Shown: positions 50,209 through 63,700 of the stretch, piece by piece | How the letters are laid out: each line of letters opens with the position of its first letter | Position numbering within the stretch: position 1 is the stretch's first letter | Source: Acanthaster planci | Taxonomy: Eukaryota > Echinodermata > Asteroidea > Valvatida > Acanthasteridae | Assembly: GCF_001949145.1 (NCBI RefSeq) | Contig: NW_019091450.1 | Coordinates: 1,658,802 to 1,722,801, forward strand | Direction: 5' to 3' | Length of the DNA: 64,000 nucleotides | Translations under genes and position numbers: made by a program | Notes under the pieces: generated by a model | What the model was told of the DNA's origin: nothing | The model's database searches: none | The model's input: only the letters and a program-made list of their open reading frames with translations

Positions 50209-53200
50209 ATGTCAGATGGTAAGTCCTTTTTCCAGCCATTCGCGGTATAACATTATTGTGCTTGGTGTACGCATTCAGGAAAGAGAACACACCCTCCTTA
50301 ATTTTGGACGGCTAAGTAAAACGATGTGGTGTTTCTGCTCCGGGATTTTAAGCCTGAAAGGGAGGAGCCTGGCCCCACACCTTTTAGGTGGCGGTGATAT
50401 GTAAAGCAGGTGGATGTTTTTTTCTGGCCTGTGTAATCACCTATACCTCTAGTCTTTGTGTCTCGAGGAGTACCACCCCAGCACAAACTGGTTTGGAATA
50501 TGCATCATAGTTACATATTTTGTGAGAAACAAACTTGTACCCACTTAACCAGTTATTCCTGGGGTCGTTTTTTAGAGTGGCGGGGTGTTCTGCAATTACT
50601 CCAAAAAATTAATTAGGTTGCAAAAAAGAAAATTAATTTTTTCTTAGCCTTAGTGTTATTTAACATGCAGGTCAAAATAAACAGTGGAATAGCCACAGGG
50701 GGCTGGGGGGCATGTGCCCCCCCCCAAATTCCCAGTGCCCCCCAGGTGCCCCTCCCCCACTGAAAAAAATGGATGAATGGATATTGAACAAGGCTAACAA
50801 AAGCTTGCCCCCCCAAAAAAAACCACACCACCGAAAGCTTTGGTGCCCCCCCTCCCACTAGTAAAATCCTAGCTCTGCCACTGAAGATGAAAAGAACTTT
50901 ATAAAGAATGTCAGATATTGTTTTGAAATTCCTGTATTGTATGTTGTTCTGGTGTTCTGGCTTTTGACCTTATCACATTGTATCCTCTGGGCGACCTCAA
51001 TTTGAATACAAAGGAGTTTATACACTGTTTGATTGATATTAGATTTAGTTGATAGAGAGCACAATTGACTTGAGGTTTTATCTTCAGGTCATGCTTGGTT
51101 TAATGTTGAGGTCACATATTGGATGTGAGTTGGACCTTTTCATGGTTGGGAGGGACATGACGTACATATGTGCATTTATGGTTATTATAAATGGAAATTG
51201 GAGGGTATTTCACATTATAAAAAAGTTTTAAATGTGTTGAAATTTAATATTTTTCAGCATTGATATTCATAAGAAAAAACAGTGATGCACTTAATCAGGC
51301 AGAACTTCAAGATATAGCTCAGAAAGTTGCCCTTTTTCTTTCTGTATGTATTAGTCAACCATAAAGGTGGCCTGCTTACAGGTCAGAAGCACAGATCTTT
51401 TGCACCACATTGTTATATCAGTTTAGAATTTATTTCATGACACTTAATGGAAAGCTCCATTGGTAAGTTAATGCAATTTTGCTGTGCTATCAGGCTTACA
51501 GACAGCTCTTGCCAGTTGCAGTTTTTGTATGAACACAAGAGATTGTCTGTTGTGGTGGCCCATTTTTGAATAGGCTGTGGACTTTGAAGAAACCAACAAG
51601 TCCAATGTTTTTGCTGCCCTTTTATAAGTGGCAAAAGTAGGCTGAGTAAACGAATTAAGTAGTTTCTTATCCTGCCCATGTCCTTTTCTTTTAGGAATTT
51701 TTTTTGTTTCCTTTTTTTACTTTTGCTAACTTTGCAACAAAGTTTGACCTTGTATTTGCTGTTTGCAAGTTTAAAACCTGTTAGATATGGTGAAAACAAA
51801 CATGAACATAAGAGTCATGAAAAATCCATCTGCCATCTTGGAACAATCCACTGTCTTTAGAAAAGCCTTTTTAAATCCCTTGAAAAAATTCTCGACAAGG
51901 AATTTTTTTTGTTTTTACCTTGGTCTTAATTTCACATTCCCACTTCTAACAACAGAACTGAATGGCTCCAGTTCTCCAAAGAACAGCAACGGAGACGACG
52001 CTCGAAGCCAAATGAAGCACTTCTGGCATGACCATTCCAAGGATGCCACTCTGGAGGAGATGATGTTGGACACCCAGGCTAGGACATTATGTGCTGAGGA
52101 GCAGCCTGAGATACTGTCTCTCCTGCCCTCTTTGGCCGGCAAGAGGATCCTGGAGCTTGGAGCTGGCATTGGGTAAGCAGACTTTCAAACATTGCGCACA
52201 ATGAACTTAGTAGGGGTTAAAAGCTGTTCGACGTCACAAAACTTTTGCAGCAAACTTCACTTGAATTGAAATGAGTTCGACTTTTGCAAATTGCAGTGGG
52301 AATACTAAAATCACTATTTAGTGATTGTGTTTGCTTTCAAACCAAGTAGGAACCTGCCTTAACTTTTGAGAATTAACTGCATCTTAACACATGCTCACCA
52401 GTTTGTTTGTTCGGATAATGACTGTAGACAAGTAAATAAACAACTGTTGGTGACCAAAAAGGTTGGTAAATTATTCATAATTTCTTGAGATCTTCAAGAC
52501 AGGGATGTACATCAAATTAAAGCTTGGTTTGTTGCAGTTTCAATGTTGCATTTAATAGAACATTAAAGTCTCTTGTTTTTGTGTATTGTTTTGGTTTTTT
52601 TCTTTTGCTGCAAAGTGCACAAATGTTTTGGAATTCCATTTTTTTTTCAATTGAAGACGGTTCACAGGATTACTGGCAGAGTCTGCCAAGCATGTGACAG
52701 CCATAGACTTCATGGAAACGTTCATCAACAAGAATCGGGAGCTCAACAGTTGCCACGACAACATCAAGTTTCTTCAGGCTGATGCCACCAAGCTGGATTT
52801 TGCTCCTGAAAGGTAAGTTTGTGGGAAAATAATCCATTGGGGAGAGGGTAGCAATCAGTTGATTTATTCTTGAAGGGTTTAAGTCCAAAACAGCCCTTTT
52901 AAAATTTGCCATTCAACAGTTCATCAGCTTTCCTGGACGGGAACAGATCCAGGTCTCACCTCATCAATATATCTATCTTCCAAACAACTGCATGCTTTTG
53001 ACAATTTCTCTTCTTTCATACACCAAACATAAATACCAACCAAAGATAAATCATGTACTCATGGCAAGCCCCAAGCAATATTGCTGTGGCATACACAACA
53101 AATTAAGATTCTGTCAAATCTTTCTTCACAGATGATTGTTTTAAATGGAGTTTCTTTCATATCTCATTTGGCAATTTCTGTAAGAGGGTGTGATGAAATA

Positions 53201-56200
53201 AAGATTTCTTGTTTTCAACTGTGACAGCATTGATGCCCTCTTCAACAGTTGGCAGTTGTACAGCAATTTTAGTTTTGTAGATAATAATTTCAAATTGATT
53301 TTCCATCATCACTGAAATATTTGTACTCTGCCTCTCACTTTTTATTTGGCAATTTTTGGAAAGGTCACAATATGAATAGAATATTTCCTTTTCTTCGTCA
53401 ACTGGGATACATGTAGCTTTGATGTCATCTTTAGCAACTGGCTGATGATGTACTTGACAGATGATGAGGTTGTGAAACTGGCCAGTAAGTCACTGTGCTG
53501 GCTTGACCAAGATGGCTTTCTTTTCTTCAGAGAATCTTGCTTTCACCAATCCGGTATATATATTTTATATCTCTTTTGATTTGTTTCTTTGGGAGATTTT
53601 TTAGTCAGTAGGCCTGTTTTGCTGAAACATGCTCCTGTTTTTTTAATGAAGTTTTGACATTTTCGCTGCATAATTGCAGTACTGGACAAGAAACACAAAT
53701 GGTACATTTTACCGACTTCAGGATTTTGTTTTGAAGAATAGCATTGATTTAGTTTAATGATACTAATGAAATACATTTCTAAGGCCGTTATCCACCAAGC
53801 TAGCTGTTCATGGTGCACAACATCAAAAATCAGTTAAAATTTTAAATAAAGGTAAATTTGATTAACAGAAATCAGCCACTGACAATGAGTACAAACTCAT
53901 TAAACATAAAAACGTGAGGTGAATCAGAGGAGATTTAAATACAGAGAGTGAGACGACTGACGATTTCACGAGGGTAGATCATTCCAGAATTTGGGCTTGT
54001 CCTGCGAGAAAGACCAGTCTCCCCAAGAATGATTGGTACAGGGAACAGTTAGTTCAGTGACTAGATAATTAGAAGGAGAATCTTAAAGGCAATGTGATCA
54101 ATGATGCAGGGGCCTCTATATCAAATCTCCGCAGGTAATAAGAAGCGTGATTTCAACCCAACTATATACCGCAAGCCGGCCCTCTACAATGCCATCTTCC
54201 AGGGCACAACGCAAGCAGACCCAACTCTTAACAACACGGAGAGGATCAGCATGGGGTTTGATCTTATCTTCAGCAGAAGTGTGCAGTCTTACATCAAGGT
54301 CAGTCTCCATCTATTTTTCTGCCAAGTTAATCTACTAACCTCTATCCTCCTATCAGATGTGTCAGGTTTGTTTTGCTGTTCCTAGATTCCCATATTTTTG
54401 GTTTCGGATTGTGGGTGGGTCTGTATGAACTGTGACGATCTTAGAATTAAAAAAGTGGTAACGTGGTGAACAGTGGCAGCTGAACAATTGCTAAATTGGG
54501 AGGGGTGTTAGTAGTGAGATCATGAGGCATCAGCCATTAATAGACTGATCCGTTAAGCCTTGCCCCTTTATAGGACTTGCCAAAACTGGGGGGGTGAAGA
54601 GCATGCCTCCAAGTCGAAAAATGGAACACGAGTGTCACTTGCCCCCACCCCATCCCCACCCCCTTTTGCTGCCAGTGTTGGTGAATGTTCAAGGTACCCA
54701 TTCTCATTGCCATACTCTTATTTGATGGAATTTATGAATTTTGGTGGAAATTTTGAATAATAACAGTCAACAGATTAGGTATTTTACTGTATATCCATTA
54801 CATAATTTCCCAGAAATTCTTTTGGAAATTAGTTGAAACTTCAGACAGACTCAGAGGTTTCTTTACAGTTGATTTCCTCTGCAAATTGATCAATTTTCCC
54901 CCGTTAGACAACACCCAATTCCAGGTAGATGTATTTTGTCTAGTGTCCATTCTGTCTTCCATCACAGCTTAAGAACAACCAGAACCAGTTCTGTTGGCTG
55001 ATGCAGAAAGTGAAGCGAAACACGGCAGTCAACCACGGTTTCGAGACCTTCCAACAGTTCTTGGACAGCCAACAGTACACCCGGCAGGGAATTTTGAGAT
55101 ATGAGAAGATATTTGGAGATGGCTATGTCAGTACTGGGGGTTCTCAAACAACCAAGGTAGAAAAAAAATACACACATGAGTCACACCTTTTTCGGAGAAA
55201 TGGACTTTCTTTCCCACTTCCACTGGGTTTTGTCTTTCCCACACCCCCCCCAAAGGGGAGAAATCAGGGGATTAATGGGAAAAGGTCTGTGAATTCAACT
55301 AATTATCTTACAGTTTCCCAGATTTTCCAAGGCAGATCACGAGATATAGATTTCCAAACAGTAATAACAGAGCCCTTGTTTGTTTGAAGTTGACCAAGTT
55401 TCAGGAAAGGAGAGGTGGAACTCCAAGCTGTATCTGTTACAGAATAAAGAAAGACCTTTTTGTAAAAATTGTAATTTAGACCTCCCACTGAAATTAAATC
55501 AGCAGGTGATGCAGTGCCTTATCTATCTTCTCCAGGGTAGTATCCTTTGTTACCATACATGGTGCATAGTTTTGACAGCGAGCTGAACTCTTCAATACTA
55601 ATCCATTCGTCAACACTAGGTGCCCTGGTAGTTGCCCTTTTTTTGGCTGTTATCACCAGGTGTGCACACACGGATCAGCGCACAAGTCAAATATGCTAGC
55701 ATATTGAACTGTTCCCTGGAACTATTTCCCTGGCAAATTACACACGCGCGCTGCACATGAACAGATGGCAGCACATGTACATGCTGCCTTTCCCTCATTC
55801 CTGGACTAAGGCCGTGTCCGAAACGGGCTTCCAGAGCTACGGCTAGGTCTATTGTCTACACGTCTCCATACATTTCTAATGGAGTGAACACCTAGACCTA
55901 GCTCCAGGCAAGAGATTCGGATGCAGCCTTAGTATGGTGAAACAATTATGACATGATTTATTTCAAATGGAGTTTGCCTTGGAAACTAGTCCTTCACCTC
56001 CCAATACCTTGAACTTGGGAAGCTAGGATCAACCATGAATCATGTTATTCTTGTATACTATGCAATTTATACCATGATAGTGATGAAGCAGATTTTTTTT
56101 CTGGTGTAAGCAAAGCCTCAATTGCTTTTGCTTCTCCCAAGAATTTACTTTACTTTTCGTGGGCTTTGCATTCCATGTGCTGCAGGAGTTCTTACCAATG

Positions 56201-59200
56201 ATCGGTCTGAAGCCAGGCCAGAGGGTCTTGGATGTTGGGGCTGGGATTGGAGGGGGAGATTTCTACATGGCAAAGGTCAGTTTAATGGTTAGAATGCAAG
56301 GCTGAAGCACAACATACTGTGCGCTTCACTTGGATCTTCATTATTCTGAAGCAGTACATTACTTTTTCTGACTTACTATGTTTCTTTGTGAATGTGTGCT
56401 AGATGCTTATCTACTGCTTTTGTTTTCCATTTTTTTTATAAATAGCAAAATTGTTTGAAGTAAAAATCATGATAATCACTGCCATTTCGAAAGACTGATA
56501 CTATGGACTAGCTGATTTGTAGGGTAATTACTTGACAGATTGCTATACTGTTAGAATGTTAGATTAGGAAACTTTCAACTAGAAAACTCTTCAGTGGAAA
56601 ATTGAGCTATTGATCAATTGAATGAAATTCATTCCGAATCAATATCCCTCTAATAGAATAAATTTTGAAATTAACAGAGAAGTTGGCAGATAATCAGGTC
56701 AAGTTTCTTGTACAGCAGCACTGTCAAATCAGATGACATATTCACAACCCTGTTCCTTAGCAAGTCAGTTTTTGGAGTGCTGATACTGGAAAACTACCAT
56801 TTAAGCTCAGTAATTGCCAACCACTTGACCACATTTACTGTCAGTTAGAAAAGGATTTCATTCCTCCTGAAACTCTACATCTTCTTGCACTGCCAAGGAC
56901 CCAAAGAAAGATGGAAGTTTTTCCTCATCTTCTGTCCCTCCTTTTCTTGTTTGTCATGCAGACGTATGGTGTGGAGGTTGTGGGAATGGATTTGTCCAGC
57001 AACATGATCGAAATTGCTATGGAGAGAGCCAGCGAACACAAAGACTTGAAGGTTGGTAGTCATGGCAACAGCTGAACAAAGAGACAGCATTGTTGTCAAG
57101 AGAGTAGGTTTGATGAAATGAAAAACCAAAAAATCAAAGCAAAACTTGTCAGGTCTCTGAGGTGACAGTGATTCAAAATACTTTTGAGCTACAAGAAAGT
57201 ATCGGTATTCCAGATTCAACAGTTTTCAATAAATGAAATAAATTCCTTGGTTTGTGTATGTTTGAGATGTTTTCAGCAGTCCTTATATTGGTATAAAATG
57301 CCTCTTTCTTTGCTAAGGAAATTATAGGAAGCTGCAGTGTAGTCCTCTCTGGCAGTCATTTACTGCCTTGTGGTCCACCCATTATACAAATGAGGGCCAA
57401 TTAGGGCTTGGTGCTAGAAATCCTCAAGAGAAAAGAAAAGAGAATTTTTTTCTTCGGATTGAGTGGATTGGGAAAGCATGTGGACACTTTGGCCTCCAAG
57501 GATCATCCCTTGAGAATGACAGGGGCGTCAGAAGTAGCAACATGCAAACTTCTGCAAATGACAGCGATGAAAACTTCCATTATAATTTTTGTCGCCCAGG
57601 TACAGTTTGAGATTGCAGATGTGACCAAGCGCGACTACGAGGCGAAATCCTTTGATGTGGTGTACAGCCGGGATACCCTGTTACATATTAGCGACAAGGC
57701 CAGCCTCTTCCACAAATTCCTGGTAAACAAAAACAAACAAACAAACCAAAAAAGAGAATGAGATTATATTTTGCAATGCCTGAACTGGTGGCATATTCAT
57801 TTCTGGCTTAAGTGTGCCGTACAAGTGAAGTCCTGTTAATTTTTTTTTTCCGTTACATGGCAGAACAGTTGACCGTACCTCAGGAATGTGTAAAATTCCC
57901 AGGACTAGAGATGGGCATGATCAATCAGGTTCCACTGAAAGTAATTTGTACATCATCATGAATGTTACTGTATAAACTGACACGATTTTTTTCAACCAGT
58001 TGTGTTTTTGCAAATTACATGGTTGCACTGCACTCACAGTCTGACAGATGTGTTTCCTGTTGATTGGATTCACAGACTTTGCGTTGTTGTTTTTTTATTT
58101 TAACCACAGACTTGGTTGAAGCCAGGAGGCAAACTGCTCATCTCAGACTACTGCTGCGGGGATTTGCCCCACACTGACGCCTTCAGGAGCTACATTGCAC
58201 AGCGAGGTTACACCCTGTACACCCCAAAGGCATACGGAAAGGTACCAAGCTAATAATTAGAGTCATTCAGGAATATATGTTGTTTTCTTGAGATCCTTCA
58301 AGTAAGGTCTTTCGCCATTTTCACCAACAAATGGGCAACAGATTGCCCAAGGATATGCCATGCAATGTTCAACTCGAGGCACACATGCATTTTGATAAAT
58401 GCACACCACCTTGGTCAAAGAACAACTTAATTGTTGGGGGGGGTTAAGGTTGGTGTAGTGGCTCTTTCCTCGCCTTCCACCACTGCAGCCCTGGTTTGAA
58501 TCCCACCTAGGTCCGCATGTGGATTGGGAATAGTCCAGCTGATTCCCAGGAGTTTTTTCCTGGAATATTTATCTCGGGTTTGCTCCCCACCTCTAAAACT
58601 GAACATGTCTTTGTCGTCTTTTCCCTTGTCGCTCAAAATCATCCTGTGACTGGCCCTGAATGCACTGTTTTATGAACAGAAATAAAAGAAGTAATGGTTG
58701 CTATTTCCTGTCACCGATTCAGCCCATAGCAAAAAGGGGTCACTATATCATGAACAGGACCAGCATTGTCACTTGTTGCCAGTCTCTCAGCAGTTGGAGT
58801 AGCCCCCCCCCTGGAAGAGGGCATCCCAGTCCTGCTTTGTACACAATCTCCAGCAGTGGGCACATTTCGAGGAAAAGCTTTATCCTATGAGTTCAGTTTT
58901 CCCCGTTGTGGTCTGTGAATGTTGTGGTCAGAGCCACAACCTTACAGAGTGTGCTAACAGATGTGCCCAGTTTGTGTTCAGAAATAAGAATGTTTCCGCC
59001 TCATTGCATTCCTTTGCATTTTAAGGTACATGTAACTACATGGGTTCCCAATTCTAATAAGAAAAAAGAAACAAAACTGATATGTACGTTTCAAAACTTT
59101 CCAACCTTCCTAAACACAGTTCAGCATCACTGTACTGTATTAGTGTAGTTGTTTCTGGGTTTTAACATTCGATCTTATATTGTATTTTCAAATTTTTGTT

Positions 59201-60538
59201 TTTGAGCCATTTCTCTGTGAATCAGCAAGTTTTTTTCACCGAATGAAATACCCATGCTATACAAGAATAAATAAATATTAAAAAAATAAATACAAAAGGC
59301 ATAATTAAAAAAAAAAACATCCTTTGAGAGAAGAAGTTGAATGGAAAGCTCAACCTTGACTTGTTGAAGGGAAACTCTGAAGAGAATTCTGAACCTCATG
59401 AGGAGTTGAAGCTGGGGGAGCGTAAAATGAGTCAGTTCGTTCTCTCTCAAACATGAATTAAAGGATAAAAGTGTGATGAACTGGTTCTTTCTTACCAAAA
59501 CCTGAGAGGAGATAGCAACATGCGGTAATGAGTTCTGGACAGAGAGGTGTACCTTTGTCAGAGTTACGATTCCCTTGCCGTTTTGTCCCCTGATCAAGTT
59601 GCTGGAGGCGGCAGGCTTCATCAACGTCAAGGCCGAGGACCGGACTGAGCAGTTCATGGAGATCTTAGAGGCGGAGAAGGCCAAAGTTGAGAAAGGGAGG
59701 GAGGCGTTTATCAAGGTATGGAGACAGGGGACAAGGGTCCCTTAACTTGCCCTGCCAAGAGCTGGTGATATGAAAGCATGCGTGGTCCAGGCGTAACATC
59801 TCCAACAGCAGCAGAAGCCATGAACTTACTGCTGCTTCACCAACCTACCAAATAGACCACTCTCCTTTCACCCACAATTTGCATGGATGGCCAAAGTTTG
59901 CAGAAACATTTCTCACATGGGAACACTTTTTCCCAACTTACGAGTTACCCCCAAGAGTGCAAATAACCTGTTCATTCCAAAGTTAAAGTCTAATCCTTGA
60001 GGATGGATACAGCACCATGCTGGGCAGGCCACATCTAACATAAGGTGCCTTAACTTTTCAATTATTTTCTGAAGAAATGATCTTGAGACACTAAGGAATC
60101 ATTCTTGGTCTACAGTACTACTCCTGTTTGTAGTCTGACAAAAAGAAGCGAGCTACGGCAAGACAATCTGAATATGTGTCAATTTGCAGAGCTCAGTTTT
60201 ATGTTTTCTGAGGGAATGCTTTAGAATTGCCTCAGTTTGGTTGATATCACACGGCTACTTTGTGTACTTGTAGTTTCGGCGTTTTTGGTGGGGATAGATT
60301 TCACTTTTTGAAAGCAGGACTGTGAGAGCACTCTATAACCAAGGATTTGTCTGTCGATTGGTGTGTTGGCCTGCAGGAATTCAGTGAGGAGGACTTCCAG
60401 TATCTGGTGGACGGCTGGACCAACAAGCTGACCCGGTCTAAGGCTGGCGACCAGAAGTGGGGGCTCTTCCTGGCAGAGAAGGCTGCAGTGTCACCACCGC
60501 CCTTCCCCCAGGGAGGTTGCTCCAACGGGCACTTGTAG
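50209..60538 (+). CDS. pmt: Phosphoethanolamine N-methyltransferase, fused two-domain, 12 exons
   Basis: SAM-dependent methyltransferase that converts phosphoethanolamine to phosphocholine by three methylations, a route to phosphatidylcholine that mammals lack. Exons: 50209-50218, 51956-52172, 52657-52812, 53417-53553, 54135-54298, 54968-55156, 56186-56275, 56962-57051, 57600-57722, 58110-58241, 59599-59715, 60377-60538; phases agree throughout and give 528 residues. The first domain starts [20 protein letters not shown], with SAM motif [13 protein letters not shown] (about residue 68) and [15 protein letters not shown]. The second has [18 protein letters not shown] motif [17 protein letters not shown] (about residue 305), [13 protein letters not shown] and [14 protein letters not shown]. 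It ends with [16 protein letters not shown] and KWGLFLAEK. Both domains look intact, unlike the half-active nematode PMT-1 and PMT-2. The tiny first exon (MSD plus one base) is the most inferred part. Confidence 0.95.
50690..50880. repeat. C-rich dispersed repeat, in a PMT intron
   Basis: Runs of C flank TGGATGAATGGATATTGAAC and end TCCTAGCTCTGCCACTG. An inverted partial copy lies at about 49575-49645 (GTTCAATATCCATTCATC). Confidence 0.55.
53168..53285 (+). pseudogene. Decayed duplicate of PMT exon 4 and its upstream intron edge
   Basis: Starting at 53228, after a CAG acceptor, the sequence reads [12 protein letters not shown], against [13 protein letters not shown] in the working exon at 53417. 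The intron before each copy is also related (TTTGGCAATTT...AACTG). After about 40 bp the copy diverges and meets stops, with no donor in register. It looks like a local tandem duplication whose first copy has decayed. Confidence 0.65.
58438..58640 (+). mobile_element. tRNA-derived SINE in a PMT intron
   Basis: A box-A-like TTGGTGTAGTGGCTC and box B GGTTTGAATCCCACC are followed by GGAGTTTTTTCCTGG and TTTGCTCCCCACCTC, the body pattern of a SINE type widespread in marine invertebrates. Confidence 0.6.
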
Positions 60539-60740
60539 GCTCAGGCAAAGGGGGTAGACTCCAGAGGACATATTACTTGATCGTGTGTTTGTATACGTGT
60601 ATGCTATCTGTAACCATTTAGTCATTTGGTTGTTTCATGAACCTGTACAGCACACACTGAGCTGATACACCCTGTCAAACGATAGCCTCCAGTGAAAGCT
60701 CATTTCCGTGGTGTATCTCTCTTAAAAAATGCATACAAAC

Positions 60741-60746
60741 AATAAA
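60741..60746 (+). promoter_or_regulatory. Candidate PMT polyadenylation signal
   Basis: AATAAA about 200 bp after the PMT stop codon at 60538, with T/G-rich sequence just downstream. Confidence 0.5.
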
Positions 60747-60799
60747 TACATGTTCAGAGATCTATCCTTGTTCATTTCAAGTCGCGTCACGCATGATGG

Positions 60800-63700
60800 A
60801 ATCAATGTAAAGAACAGCCGTTGAGATTTGACAATTCAGTTGATGTTTGAGGTTGAAGTGTAGCGAGCAAGATATCCATACTGTGTGCATTTGTAGCAGA
60901 TAGCGAGTACGTGTGGTGTCACATACAAGGCTGTATGAGAACTGGTAGAGCTTCCAGAGCATGAAGCATATTCACTTGCTTGCAAAATCTTCCTAATGTT
61001 GTGATCTCTATCTAGTTATACATGTGTATGCAAAGTGGAAATGCTGTGTGGTATATGAGGTATATAAAACCCTTTAAAGCAGCTTTTGGTAAAACAATTA
61101 TTTGGGTAAGGTAACCATTCCGAGATATCTTTGTCCTTTTGCTTCGTCGTATTTATCAGCTGCTCTTCCTTGAAAGTCAATCAAAAGTATATTACTGACA
61201 CATAAATATTGAAATACAGACATATTTAATTTTGTGCAGTTTCACGTTTAACTCTGTGTAAAGTTTACACGTGACCCCAAAACTGGAGTGCATTTAATTT
61301 TGCATCATATAATGGAAAGCTACATGTATTATCTTCTAAAGCAATTATTTGAGCATGGGGCCAATCAACAGTAATTTTGTAATTTTTCAGTTTATGTCCT
61401 CAACAGTTAAATTTTTCAAAAAGTAAAGTTACTGGCATTAGGTCTTTGCTGTGTTTATTCTGAAATGACCAAAATGTCAGACAAAAAAGCTTCTTTTAAG
61501 AAATGAACTCTCTGCAGTGGCTTGAACTAGGATTCAGAAAAACACTGTTACTCCCTATACATGTTAGGAGGTATGTTAATGACGTTAACTAGAGCAAGGG
61601 CACATTTCAGTGAATAGGTTTTAGCCATTCAGTATGTTAAGGGTCAGATTTTAGGCCACAGTACTTTAAGAGATGATTGTAAATGTTGGGTTGGCAAAGC
61701 CAAGCATGGTATCAGGATTCGTTGAATTCAGAAATTTCCTTGACACAAACGTGAACACTCCATCTGTTTTTTTTCTAAGAACAGTTGGGTATTGCTCTCA
61801 AACAGATCAAATGTTATGTGTTGTGGCAACCACACTGAAACCTGTTACCACGATGTGGAAAGGTCACTTAATCCGTGGAGAAGTTTCAGAGAAATGACAA
61901 CTTGTGGAAATGCTTTTGAATTGTTTCGCCCCTCATCTGTTTATTTCCTTTTTTCTGGGAGTGTAACTTGGTAATTGAATGAAAATAAATAATAAAAAGG
62001 CCTTGGCGGGGTGAATCTATTAAAAATAAAGAGCTCTTCAGGTACACAGGACACTGTAAAACAGATGAATTATTGAGGTTTTTGTCTCTTATGATTGATG
62101 TCCCATAATACACCTGTTATACTGAAATACATAAGTTTACCAAGTGCTACCAAGAAATGCACTTGTTTTTGACAATTTTTCTGAAAAAATATGATGTAAG
62201 AATGTTGAAAAATCCATAACCTGGAACAGGAAAAATATCTCTGGTTACTGTTATTTTAAGAGACGGCTACATTAGACTTGTACTTTTTCAAGGCCAAGAG
62301 AATACTATTTGGCCAATTAATTTGAAGAAGTGTGACTTTCTCCGACAGAAAAAACCTTGCACTCTGCTCCAAATGATATTCTGACACCATCGGATACCAG
62401 ACTGTATGGCATGTACAGCCAGTGATGTTAAGTTCTCACAAGTTGTCTAAATATGATGCCGCATCAACTGAGATGAGGGCTGGTACTTGTGACCAGACTT
62501 GTGATTTGACTTGTGATGCAGAGGACCATGATCGTGACACATATTACAGCTTCAACTGACCAATGAACAGGCAAATATGTAACAGCAGTTGTTTTTTCCC
62601 CACACCCCAGCGAGCATGTGTCAAAATTTCTCCACTTTTTGCCGGTTAACATCGAGTCCAGTCACAGGCATTTTCATAAGACCAATCACAACTGACAGGA
62701 TGAATAAAGACCGAGGAAGTCTTGTACCAGAGTCCATTTGAACATTTTGTGACATGACTTCTCACTGTATGGCCCATGATGGACTTGCAGGGACTTGCAA
62801 ATGGACTCGACTACATAACTGCTTTTATTTACATCGTACATGTCATACCATTTTGTACATGCAGCACGGAGGTTTTTGCAGATACAAATTTCCGCTCTCG
62901 GCTGTGGCATAGTAGTGATTTCAATGCAAAAGTATGTAGCAGTACCAAAAAGGAGGTCAGTGTGCCCTTTAAGAAGTTTGGAAGATGTCTGGGTATGCCA
63001 ACAGAGATCTTAGTTCAACAGAACCTGGGATCCATTAGAATTTCAAATCTAAAAGTTATGGCACTTTTGGATGGGAATTCCCAGAACGAGAGACCATTAA
63101 AATTGGGCCTTCCTGTTTGGTTTCGACCACACGGGTCCCTGAGCTTGGCAGAGGTGGTGATTGGGAGAACAAATCATTCAAGGACTTCTGCAAACTGTCT
63201 AGATATTGACAATTCTATCCAGACAGCACGTCTTGAATATCTGTTCGCAATCATGGAGTTTGAACACAGGAAAGGAACGATAGATCTATCTTGCAAAACA
63301 TCTTTGCCATTTTAAGCTCTATAAATCACAGGACTAGTTTCCCCTTCCTTTTTAATAAGACATTAAGTTGGAAAGAAGAGACAATGTTTTAATTTGTTGT
63401 TTTTGTTTCCAACTCCTAAAGAGCCTTTATCGGTTGTACGGATTGGTTTAAAATGACACATTCTGTTTTTTTTTACACACTTTATCACAAGAAATGACTG
63501 GACAAAATACCAAATTTCAATCTCAACCTGAGAGAGAGCTGTGGTGAGTGGAACATGTAATAAGACTGTTCCATGTTCCAACTGTGAGACAACAAAAATA
63601 ACCAAGTCCCTGATTCTAAAATGTGCCATCCATGTCAATGGTTTTCTTCGCTTCCCGTCAAAGGTTTTCAAGACTAAAAAGTGCATAGATATTTTTTTTT

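Noticed and set aside
53228-53270. A genuine alternative PMT exon
   Set aside because: The frame closes soon after and no donor is in register; it is reported as a decayed duplicate instead.
59175-59714. Minus-strand 179-residue frame
   Set aside because: It overlaps PMT exon 59599-59715 in antisense and the rest is low-complexity; no family resemblance.
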